A stretch of DNA of 18,906 nucleotides from Verrucomicrobiota bacterium (GTDB lineage Bacteria > Verrucomicrobiota > Verrucomicrobiia > Chthoniobacterales > Terrimicrobiaceae). Location of the stretch: assembly GCA_026398285.1 (NCBI GenBank), contig JAPLTI010000122.1, positions 1 to 18,906 on the forward strand. The letters are read 5' to 3'. Below, piece by piece: positions 1 to 6,178 of this stretch; the stretch's first letter is position 1, and the number at the start of each line of letters is the position of its first letter. Below the pieces are notes generated by a model, which was given only the letters and a program-made list of their open reading frames with translations, did no database searches and had not been told where the DNA came from. The translations under genes and the position numbers were made by a program.

Positions 1-501
1 GTGATCGCCATCATCGGCTTCTTGATGACTACCGCCGTTCCCGCGCTCAACAGCGTGCTGGAAAATGGCCGTCTTACACAGGCTGCTGCATTGCTAGTGA
101 ATCAATTCACCCTAGCCAGGCAGAAAGCCACTGCCGAAAACAAAAACATCACCCTGCGGTTCATCCGAAAAGACACCTCCTCCCCCTACGACCGCATCCA
201 ACTGGTCACCTTGGATTCTGCAAACAACGCCACGCCCGTGTCTCGCCTCACCACACTGCCCATGCAGACGGCCATCGCGAGCGATACAGCCCTAAGCTCC
301 TTCATGAGTCTTGGCGACTCGAGTGACCTCTATATACAATGCACCTTCCGCCCACGCGGGAGTCTGGATTTGAATATCCAAAGCAACTGGTTTGCCACCG
401 TCGTCCTCCAGCGCAACGCATCCAACACCACAGCCCCCGCCAACTTCGCCACCATCCAAATCGACCCCGTCAACGGCGGCCTACAGATTTACAGGCCGTA
501 A
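1..501 (+). CDS. Pseudopilin, Verru_Chthon cassette protein D-like (5' partial)
   Basis: The 166 residues begin inside a type IV pilin/pseudopilin N-terminal hydrophobic helix (VIAIIGFLMTTAVPAL). The GTG at base 1 is therefore probably an internal Val codon, and the prepilin leader with its cleavage site lies left of the window. The helix is followed by an amphipathic stretch (NGRLTQAAALLVNQFTLARQ) and a beta-rich C-terminal half, as in GspH-like minor pseudopilins. The RLTQA...ARQ.A pattern resembles the Verru_Chthon cassette protein D family, which occurs in multi-gene pseudopilin cassettes in Verrucomicrobia. Partners would be expected to the left. The role is presumably in an envelope-spanning secretion or pilus-like assembly. 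The pseudopilin class is well supported; the exact family is recalled, not searched. Confidence 0.75.
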   Translation: MIAIIGFLMTTAVPALNSVLENGRLTQAAALLVNQFTLARQKATAENKNITLRFIRKDTSSPYDRIQLVTLDSANNATPVSRLTTLPMQTAIASDTALSSFMSLGDSSDLYIQCTFRPRGSLDLNIQSNWFATVVLQRNASNTTAPANFATIQIDPVNGGLQIYRP

Positions 502-515
502 GAAAAGGCTGTGAC

Positions 516-531
516 GCCGCTACAAAGCGGC
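516..531. other. Short hairpin downstream of the pseudopilin gene
   Basis: GCCGCT (516-521) and AGCGGC (526-531) form a perfect 6-bp stem with an ACAA loop, 15 bases after the pseudopilin stop codon. No T-run follows, so a Rho-independent terminator is not supported. The rest of 502-612 holds nothing I recognise. Confidence 0.3.
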
Positions 532-612
532 ATGAACAGGGACAAAAAGACCAGAGTTGCTGCCAAACCTTCGGGTAAAATGGATACGGCTCTGACTTTC
601 ATAAGTTGGCGT

Positions 613-954
613 TCAGGGGTGAGAGCGTGCCGAAGTGCGGAAACTTACACAAAAGCGCTGGCCATGGCGTAGGGAACCGGCAGCGGGATCTCGAAGGTTG
701 GACGGATTTTTTTCCCCAGCTTGGCCAGCCATTCGTGCGTGGGGCAGGAGTAATCGTGGATGGTGAGCAAGCAACCAGTAGCGGATGGAGCGAGGGAATA
801 GCGTTCGATCTGGATTTTGACCGGATTGGGATTCGAGTTCGATATTTTGCACAGTGCCGATGCCTGCGAGGTGTTTTTCCAATTCGGGTTTGAGGAACGA
901 AGCGACAACACCGCCTGTGGAGCCTCCGAGGGCGCTGAGTAAGTTTGAGATCAT
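613..954 (-). pseudogene. Small hypothetical protein gene with an apparent frameshift
   Basis: Reading leftward from the ATG at 952-954, the frame encodes MISNLLSALGGSTGGVVASF followed by LKPELEKHLAGIGTVQNIELE, a plausible small-protein N-terminus with Gly-rich and helical segments. Near 820-835 the protein-like signal moves to the frame that ends with TAA at 645-647. There it reads PVKIQIERYSLAPSATGC, then LLTIHDYSCPTHEWLAKLGK and a Pro-rich end. Past the shift the first frame becomes Arg/Pro/His-rich, typical of out-of-frame reading. Joining the frames (skipping one base) gives a product of about 103 residues. This could be a natural frameshift, a sequencing error or, less likely, recoding. 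No family was recognised. The gene is divergent from the one at 1091, with 136 bp between the starts. The effective end of the joined reading is 645. Confidence 0.4.
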
Positions 955-1090
955 GGGAATGAGCCATTATGGGAGCGAATCCAGTCAAGGGAAGGAGGAA
1001 CTCGAGCATCGAAATCCGGCGTCCGGCTTGGGCTCTTCGCAAAAATCCGCAGCTTGTGGCATGGCGTCAAAATCCATATGAAGTCCGGGC

Positions 1091-1333
1091 ATGACCGACC
1101 TCTCCGCCTTGCACAAGAGCCTTCATGCGGCCGTCAAAGCCCGCCTGGACATCGTAGCAGACCACGCCTTCCGCGACCGCGATGCGGCGGCGCATCTGGA
1201 GGCGCTGAAATCGGCAGCGGCGCATCTCGACACACTCGCTGCGAACCTCCCGCCGGATATCGATCCCACGCTGAGGCACTACTTGGAGCGCCAGAGCTAC
1301 ACAAAGGCACTGGCTTGGCTGGAGGAGGCGTGA
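1091..1333 (+). CDS. Small conserved-type hypothetical protein
   Basis: This is an 80-residue, Ala/Leu/His-rich, probably all-helical cytoplasmic protein with no signal peptide, membrane segment or metal motif. Its C-terminal portion (LRHYLERQSYTKALAWLEE) looks like an amphipathic helix pair. The TGA stop at 1331-1333 overlaps the GTG start of the DNA glycosylase gene at 1330, so the two are probably translationally coupled and co-transcribed. No clear Shine-Dalgarno precedes the ATG at 1091. An ATG at 1078 lies in another frame. I do not recognise the family. The coupling suggests, but does not show, a link with the repair genes downstream. Confidence 0.65.
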   Translation: MTDLSALHKSLHAAVKARLDIVADHAFRDRDAAAHLEALKSAAAHLDTLAANLPPDIDPTLRHYLERQSYTKALAWLEEA

Positions 1334-2175
1334 CGAATCCCTTTTCGGCTCAGATCGACCTCAAGGCCACGCTGCAAAGCGGGCAGGTTTTTCACTGGCA
1401 CCAGAACGCGGACAACTCCTGGAGCGGACTCATAGGCGAAATGCCTGCGCGAGTTTTTGAAAAAGACCGGCGCCTCGTTGTCGCGCAGGGCGAACCAGGT
1501 GTCATTGCGAGGCACTTTGCGTTGGATCATCCGCTGGACCAAATCACCGCCGCGTTTCCAAGAGACCCGATGAGCCAAGCATCGCTCACCGCCTGCGAGG
1601 GAATGCGCATCCTGCGGCAACCGCATTGGGAATGCACGGCCACTTTCATCACGAGTTCGATGAAACAAGTCGCACACATCCGCTCCATGTCTCTGGCCAT
1701 CCGCGAGCGGTTCGGCAGGCGCGTGGAGGGATCCAATGTCTCGGCCTATCCAACTTTCGACGCGTTGGCAGGCGCCTCGGAAAGCGCCCTGCGCGCTTGC
1801 GGCCTCGGCTACCGCGCAGGGAACCTCCTGCAGACTGCGCGAATTCTGGCGGAAGGCGGGCTGAGCCTGGATGCCATCGCCAAACAAAAAACGCCGATGC
1901 TGCGCAAATCGCTCACGAGCCTTCCCGGAGTCGGCGTGAAAGTGGCGAACTGTATCCTCCTCTTTGCCTACGAGCGGCTCGATGCCGTTCCGATCGACAC
2001 ATGGATTCATCGCATCCTGCTCACCATGCGCGGCGGGCGGGACGGCACGGCGGCGGAACTCGCCCGCTATGCCCGGCGGCGACTGGGGCCCTACGCGGGC
2101 TATGTCCAACAATACCTCTTCCACCACGCCCGCTCGCTTAAGCGGGGCAAGACTCCGGTGGCGCAGAAAAACTGA
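1330..2175 (+). CDS. OGG1-type 8-oxoguanine DNA glycosylase / AP lyase
   Basis: This 281-residue protein belongs to the HhH-GPD superfamily. The N-terminal part contains LQSGQVFHWHQ, matching the CGQxFRW signature of the eukaryote-type OGG1 N-domain. The helix-hairpin-helix is LPGVGVKVANC, with the catalytic Lys at about residue 204, followed by AVPIDTWIHRI with the conserved Asp at about residue 223. These are the two residues that make the Schiff base and activate catalysis in OGG1. The expected role is excision of 8-oxoguanine and nicking of the abasic site. The open frame runs upstream to 1054, but the GTG at 1330 is preferred because the protein-like sequence starts there and it overlaps the preceding stop by 4 nt (GTGA). 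The exonuclease III gene follows 56 bp later, completing a base-excision-repair pair. Confidence 0.88.
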   Translation: MTNPFSAQIDLKATLQSGQVFHWHQNADNSWSGLIGEMPARVFEKDRRLVVAQGEPGVIARHFALDHPLDQITAAFPRDPMSQASLTACEGMRILRQPHWECTATFITSSMKQVAHIRSMSLAIRERFGRRVEGSNVSAYPTFDALAGASESALRACGLGYRAGNLLQTARILAEGGLSLDAIAKQKTPMLRKSLTSLPGVGVKVANCILLFAYERLDAVPIDTWIHRILLTMRGGRDGTAAELARYARRRLGPYAGYVQQYLFHHARSLKRGKTPVAQKN

Positions 2176-2231
2176 AACCCCGCGTCATTTCGCTCTCGCG
2201 GTTCGACCCTGCGGAATGTTTCTCTGATGCG

Positions 2232-2987
2232 ATGAAATTGATCTCATGGAATGTCAACGGGATTCGCTCGATACTCGGCAAGGGGTTCATGGATTACTTG
2301 GATGCCGAGAAGCCTGATGTGATCTGCCTCCAGGAGGTCAAGGCCCGCGAGGAACAGGTGCCGCAGACATTCGATGGATACGAGGTTTTCTGGAATGCGG
2401 CGATCAAGCCCGGCTACTCCGGCACGGCGATTCTCACACGGAAAAAGCCAACGTCCGTCATCAATGGCATAGGCCGTGAGGAACATGACAAGGAAGGACG
2501 CGTCATCAGCGCCGACATGGGGGATTTTTTCTTGGTGAATGTTTACACGCCCAACTCCAAGCGGGAGCTCACGCGACTCGACTACCGCACGAGGGAATGG
2601 ACGCCGGCATTTATCGACCACCTCCAAGCGCTCGAAAAAACCAAGCCTGTCATCTTCTGTGGCGACATGAATGTCGCGCACCGCGAGATCGATCTGGCGC
2701 GACCGAAGGACAACACGCAAAACGCTGGATTCACGATCGAGGAGCGGGAGGCCTTCGACCGAACGCTGGCGGCGGGTTTTGTGGACACATTCCGCCACTT
2801 CGAACCGGGCGGTGGACGCTACACTTGGTGGAGTTACCAGAACGGCGCCCGAGAGAGAAATATCGGATGGCGCATCGATTATTTCTGCGCCTCGGCCAAG
2901 CTCGCTCCGGCCCTGAAATCCGCATTCATCCACGATCATATCCTGGGCAGCGACCACTGCCCGGTGGGGTTGGTTTTGGATGTCTGA
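2232..2987 (+). CDS. xth: Exodeoxyribonuclease III (AP endonuclease)
   Basis: This 251-residue protein is a full-length member of the ExoIII/APE1 endonuclease-exonuclease-phosphatase fold. Visible motifs are MKLISWNVNGIRS with Asn7, ICLQEVKA with the metal-binding Glu35, FCGDMNVAH with Asp145 and Asn147, and the C-terminal GSDHCPV with Asp241-His242. All active-site positions of the family are intact. It cleaves 5' to abasic sites and has 3'-5' exonuclease and 3'-phosphatase activity, acting on the product of the neighbouring glycosylase. It starts at ATG 2232, 56 bp after the glycosylase stop, probably in the same transcript. A long hairpin with a T-tract lies 69 bp beyond its stop and may end this transcription unit. 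Confidence 0.95.
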   Translation: MKLISWNVNGIRSILGKGFMDYLDAEKPDVICLQEVKAREEQVPQTFDGYEVFWNAAIKPGYSGTAILTRKKPTSVINGIGREEHDKEGRVISADMGDFFLVNVYTPNSKRELTRLDYRTREWTPAFIDHLQALEKTKPVIFCGDMNVAHREIDLARPKDNTQNAGFTIEEREAFDRTLAAGFVDTFRHFEPGGGRYTWWSYQNGARERNIGWRIDYFCASAKLAPALKSAFIHDHILGSDHCPVGLVLDV

Positions 2988-3056
2988 AAATTTTTTTGAA
3001 AAAACTTTGAACACCCCTCTTGAGCGCGGGTCTAAGTTATCAGTTGAGACAACAAC

Positions 3057-3115
3057 TCAGGTCACCGCGGTTCAGTTTTTAATTGTTTTTTCTGAACCAC
3101 CAAGCGGTGACCTGA
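3057..3115 (+). terminator. Long bulged hairpin, putative terminator or leader structure
   Basis: TCAGGTCACCGC (3057-3068) pairs perfectly with GCGGTGACCTGA (3104-3115), and GGTTCAG (3069-3075) pairs with CTGAACC (3092-3098). The result is 19 bp with a 5-nt bulge on the right arm and a T-rich 16-nt loop. TCTTTTTGTT follows the right arm. Position and T-run fit a terminator for the repair operon, but the structure also sits 57 bp upstream of the response-regulator ATG, so it could instead be a leader or operator element. Confidence 0.55.
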
Positions 3116-3161
3116 TCTTTTTGTTGCATTTGTCCCCTTGCAGGTCGTCCCTGCCTTGGCT

Positions 3162-3168
3162 AAGGAGG
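3162..3168 (+). promoter_or_regulatory. Strong Shine-Dalgarno for the response regulator
   Basis: AAGGAGG lies 4 nt upstream of the ATG at 3173. It is among the best Shine-Dalgarno matches in the window, where most starts have weak or no such sequence, and it fixes the response-regulator start. Confidence 0.75.
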
Positions 3169-3172
3169 CGCT

Positions 3173-3865
3173 ATGGATGACACCGTGCTATTGGTAGAAG
3201 ATGAAACCGATGTGGTGGATTTGCTGCGCTACCATTTCAAAAAGGCTGGTTTTAAAGTTCAAATCACAAACTCGGGCGATGCTGGACTCGCTGCAGTGCG
3301 CTCCAAGAGGCCCGATGCCGTAGTGCTCGACTTAATGCTTCCCGGCATGACAGGACTTGAGGTCTGTCGCGCGCTGAAAGCTGACAGCGAGACCTCAGCT
3401 ATTCCCGTCCTCATGCTCACAGCCCGTAGCGAGGTGAAGGATCGGGTGAAAGGTCTCGAAATTGGCGCGGACGACTATGTCACCAAGCCATTCAGTCCGA
3501 AGGAAGTCGTCCTTCGCGTCCAAGGTCTCCTGCGCCGCATCCGTAGCGCGGCCGAAGAGGTGAATTTGCTAGAGGTAGATGGAATTTCGATCGACAAGAC
3601 CGCGCTCAGAGCCTCAGTCGATGATCAGCGACTGGATCTGACCACGATTGAGTTCAAGCTCCTTCTCACACTCGTCACCAATCGCGGACGCATCCTCTCG
3701 CGTGAGACTCTCCTCAGCGATGTATGGGGGTATTCGACAGGCGCGGACACTCGCACCGTGGATACGCACATGCGTCGACTTCGTGAAAAACTCGGCGATC
3801 ACGCGTCGAAGGTGGAAACCATCCGAGGCCAAGGCTACCGCTTCAGCGCGCCCCACACACCTTGA
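3173..3865 (+). CDS. PhoB/OmpR-family response regulator
   Basis: This 230-residue two-domain regulator has an N-terminal receiver (about residues 1-120) with the acidic pair Glu9-Asp10, phospho-acceptor Asp53 in VVLDLMLPG, Thr83 and Lys105 (VTKPF). A C-terminal winged-helix DNA-binding domain (about 130-228) carries FKLLLTLVTNRGRILSRE and the recognition region RTVDTHMRRLREKLG. It should bind DNA as a dimer after phosphorylation by the kinase encoded immediately downstream. The receiver signature and the PhoR-like partner resemble PhoB of the phosphate-starvation response. No pst or phoU gene is visible, so the regulon is inferred, not shown. The start is fixed by AAGGAGG at 3162-3168. Confidence 0.92.
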   Translation: MDDTVLLVEDETDVVDLLRYHFKKAGFKVQITNSGDAGLAAVRSKRPDAVVLDLMLPGMTGLEVCRALKADSETSAIPVLMLTARSEVKDRVKGLEIGADDYVTKPFSPKEVVLRVQGLLRRIRSAAEEVNLLEVDGISIDKTALRASVDDQRLDLTTIEFKLLLTLVTNRGRILSRETLLSDVWGYSTGADTRTVDTHMRRLREKLGDHASKVETIRGQGYRFSAPHTP

Positions 3866-3870
3866 GCGTG

Positions 3871-5169
3871 ATGTGGAATTTGCTGCTTCTGATAGCCTTG
3901 GGTGTGGCAGCATGGCTGATTGTTTATCGATTTATCCGCCCCCTTAGACGGATCCGGGAAGACATCCAGCGCCTATCGAGCGGGAACTTCCAACTTCCGG
4001 CGCTCGACACAGAGGCTTCGACCTATCAACTCACCGCACAACACATCCGGACAATTGCCGAGAGGCTCCGCTCGCTGGATGAGCAAACGGTGGAAGGAGG
4101 ATTAAGTCTGCGCGGCATTCTCTCTGGCATGAAAGAGGGCATAGTGGTCGCCAGCCGGGACAAACGAATAACCCTCGTCAACGAGTCCCTCCAAGCCTTC
4201 TTCCCTGCAGCCAAATCTCATGTCGGGCGCTCCGTGCTCGAGGTCTTCCGCCGCCATGAAATTGAACAGGCCGTCTCGGCAACGCTCACCGATGGAAGCA
4301 AGCAGGACCTCTCCTTGGTCTTTGAATTCACCCAGCAATCAGGGCCGGTTGTTCAGCGGCACTTCGATATCCATGTCTCGCCGATGTCGAGGGACTCGGA
4401 GGAACTTCCCCAGGCTGCGCTGATCGTGTTTCAGGAAGTCACCGCCATCCGCACGCTGGAGGCCGCCCGCCGGGAATTCGTGGCGAATGTTTCGCATGAA
4501 TTCCGCACCCCTGTCTCTGTCATCAATGGCTATGTGGAAACGCTGCTGGATGGTGCCACAGAGGATCCCGAGATGACCACTGTGTCGCTCCGGGCGATCC
4601 ATCGAAATGTGCAAAGACTTTCCCTGCTGCTCGAAGACCTGCTCACCATTTCCAGCATGGAGGGCAAGGGGCGCCGGCTGTATTTTTCTCGCGTCAATCT
4701 TCGCAAGATTGCCGAGAGGGTCATCGAAAACCTCGACAGCGGCGGCGCCACGAGGAATGCGGAATTTCAGATCCAGTGGACAGAGGAAGCCATCTTCGCC
4801 GAAGTCGATGAGCACAGGATTGAACAGGTTTATTGGAATCTTCTGACCAATGCCATCCGCCATGGCGAATCGAACGCACCGATCATCGAACTCAATGCCC
4901 GCCTCGAAGGGGAATGGGTGGAAATATCGATCGCCGACAACGGAACAGGAATTCCCCTCGAGGATCAGGCACACATCTTTGAGCGATTCTACCGCGTCCA
5001 CAAACACCGCGCCCGCGATGCGGGAGGAACAGGACTCGGCCTTTCGATCGTCAAAAACATCATCCTCGCCCACGGCGGCCAGATTTCTCTGCGCAGCACG
5101 CCGGGGGATGGCGCGACATTCATCATCCGCCTGCCCGTCTCCCAAAAAGAAATTTCTTCGGCCAAATAG
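3871..5169 (+). CDS. PhoR-like sensor histidine kinase
   Basis: From ATG 3871 this is about 432 residues. The domain order is one N-terminal membrane helix (about residues 4-22), a HAMP-like linker, a PAS domain (about 80-190), HisKA with the phospho-accepting His at about 209 in NVSHEFRTPVSVI, and HATPase_c with N box LLTNAIRHGE (about Asn327), G1 box DNGTGIP (about 356) and G2 box GGTGLGL (about 386). It should autophosphorylate and pass phosphate to the upstream regulator. Starts at TTG 3862 (overlapping the regulator stop as TTGA) and GTG 3868 are also possible and add only three residues or one. There is no periplasmic sensor domain, so the signal is likely sensed through the PAS domain or a membrane partner, as in PhoR. 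Confidence 0.9.
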   Translation: MWNLLLLIALGVAAWLIVYRFIRPLRRIREDIQRLSSGNFQLPALDTEASTYQLTAQHIRTIAERLRSLDEQTVEGGLSLRGILSGMKEGIVVASRDKRITLVNESLQAFFPAAKSHVGRSVLEVFRRHEIEQAVSATLTDGSKQDLSLVFEFTQQSGPVVQRHFDIHVSPMSRDSEELPQAALIVFQEVTAIRTLEAARREFVANVSHEFRTPVSVINGYVETLLDGATEDPEMTTVSLRAIHRNVQRLSLLLEDLLTISSMEGKGRRLYFSRVNLRKIAERVIENLDSGGATRNAEFQIQWTEEAIFAEVDEHRIEQVYWNLLTNAIRHGESNAPIIELNARLEGEWVEISIADNGTGIPLEDQAHIFERFYRVHKHRARDAGGTGLGLSIVKNIILAHGGQISLRSTPGDGATFIIRLPVSQKEISSAK

Positions 5170-5215
5170 AGAGGCGCAACTTTTCGAGATTCCGAGTGTT
5201 TGATTCCTTGAAGAA

Positions 5216-5878
5216 ATGAAACCACTCCACACCCTACTCGCCATCACAGCCCTTTGCGGCTCACCACTCCTCGCCACCGCGCAGCAACCCGCAGCCACGC
5301 CCGCCGCAGCAGACTCCCCCAAACACGGCCCGGGAGAATGGAAGAAGCAACGCGAATGGATCGAGGGCCTGCCCGAGGATGTTCGCAGCCGGTTCAAAGA
5401 AGCACGGGAAGAGGCGATGAAAGATCCAAAAATCCAGGCACTGCGTGAAAAGGCTGAGGCGGCCGGGAAGGAATTGCGCGACGCCGTGAGAGATGCGATC
5501 GCAGCAAAAGACCCCGAGCTCGCCACACAATTAAGCGAGGTCATCAAAAAGAAGGAAAAGGACCCCGCAACCAAGGAGAAGAAATCGCGTCCCGATGGAC
5601 AGGGCGAATCAGCCCTCCAGAAATTGCCCCCCGCTGAGCGCGACCGCCTCGCAGCCGCCCGCGAGATCGCCAAACAGGCTCCGGCCGTTCAATCCGCAGA
5701 GGCCGCTATGAAAGCGGCTCAGACGCCCGAAGCGCGCCGGGATGCTGCCAAGACATTCCAGAAGGCCATGCGCGATGCCATGATCACGGCAGACCCATCG
5801 CTTGCGGATATTCTGGATAAAATCAAAACTCCCAAGCCAGACGCAACGCCGACTTCCTCTACGGAAATGGCGCAGTAG
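5216..5878 (+). CDS. Secreted helical protein with internal duplication
   Basis: This 220-residue protein has a Sec-type signal peptide (MKPLHTLLAITALCGSPLLATAQQ, cleavage probably after ATA around residue 22). A Lys/Glu/Ala-rich, highly charged helical region follows, ending in a Pro/Thr-rich tail. Residues about 52-113 and 137-205 look like two copies of one module. Each starts LPxxxRxRxxxAREeA, has a Pro then (I/V)QxA near position 20, and ends in a helix of the form A(V/M)RDAxxxxDPxLAxxL. The product is presumably periplasmic, perhaps resembling small helical periplasmic stress proteins, but no family was recognised. It starts 46 bp after the kinase stop on the same strand and may be co-transcribed with the two-component genes. 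Confidence 0.72.
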   Translation: MKPLHTLLAITALCGSPLLATAQQPAATPAAADSPKHGPGEWKKQREWIEGLPEDVRSRFKEAREEAMKDPKIQALREKAEAAGKELRDAVRDAIAAKDPELATQLSEVIKKKEKDPATKEKKSRPDGQGESALQKLPPAERDRLAAAREIAKQAPAVQSAEAAMKAAQTPEARRDAAKTFQKAMRDAMITADPSLADILDKIKTPKPDATPTSSTEMAQ

Positions 5879-5880
5879 GA

Positions 5881-6120
5881 CTACCCTGCTACCGGCGGCT
5901 TCACTTCCTTGGAATCACGCGAACTGGAGCTGTCTACCTGGGATCCGGGAGCCTCTTGGGCTTCAGCCGGCTTTTGTTTGCGCCAGCTCCCGTCTTTGAG
6001 CATCCGCGTGTAGGGTCCCTCGACCGTCTGCGGAGAGTAAAGATCCCTGCGATTTTGGATGGTTGTGCAGGAGGTAAGAAGCGAGAGGGCCAGAGTGGCA
6101 ACAATGAGGGCGGGTTTCAT
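5881..6120 (-). CDS. Small lipoprotein
   Basis: From the ATG at 6118-6120 the product is 79 residues and begins MKPALIVATLALSLLTSC. This is a lipoprotein signal peptide with lipobox LTSC, so the mature protein starts at that Cys and is lipid-anchored. The mature part has TTIQNRRDLYSPQTVEGPYTR and then a hydrophilic Ser/Pro/Glu-rich tail. An in-frame ATG at 6129 would add three residues but gives a poorer signal peptide. The gene converges on the secreted-protein gene, with only two bases between the stop codons. I recall similar very small lipoproteins in Verrucomicrobia, but the function is unknown. Confidence 0.65.
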   Translation of the reverse strand: MKPALIVATLALSLLTSCTTIQNRRDLYSPQTVEGPYTRMLKDGSWRKQKPAEAQEAPGSQVDSSSSRDSKEVKPPVAG

Positions 6121-6178
6121 TTTTCCCATGTAGAACCCCCGGCGCGCAAGGTGTCAAGAATGCGAAGTTTCTGATTTC

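Noticed and set aside
1297..2127. 276-codon minus-strand open frame
   Set aside because: It is antisense to the OGG1-type glycosylase, whose catalytic motifs are intact. The composition is that of an out-of-frame reading.
2988..3172. Possible riboswitch or PhoB box upstream of the response regulator
   Set aside because: The hairpin is clear, but I see no known riboswitch core and no pair of CTGTCAT-type direct repeats expected of a Pho box. TTGAAC at 3007-3012 has no convincing -10 partner at normal spacing.
4339..5673. 444-codon open frame on the minus strand
   Set aside because: It lies antisense over the histidine kinase and the secreted-protein gene, both of which have clear domains or a signal peptide. 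Its translation is Arg/Ser/Phe-rich without any motif.
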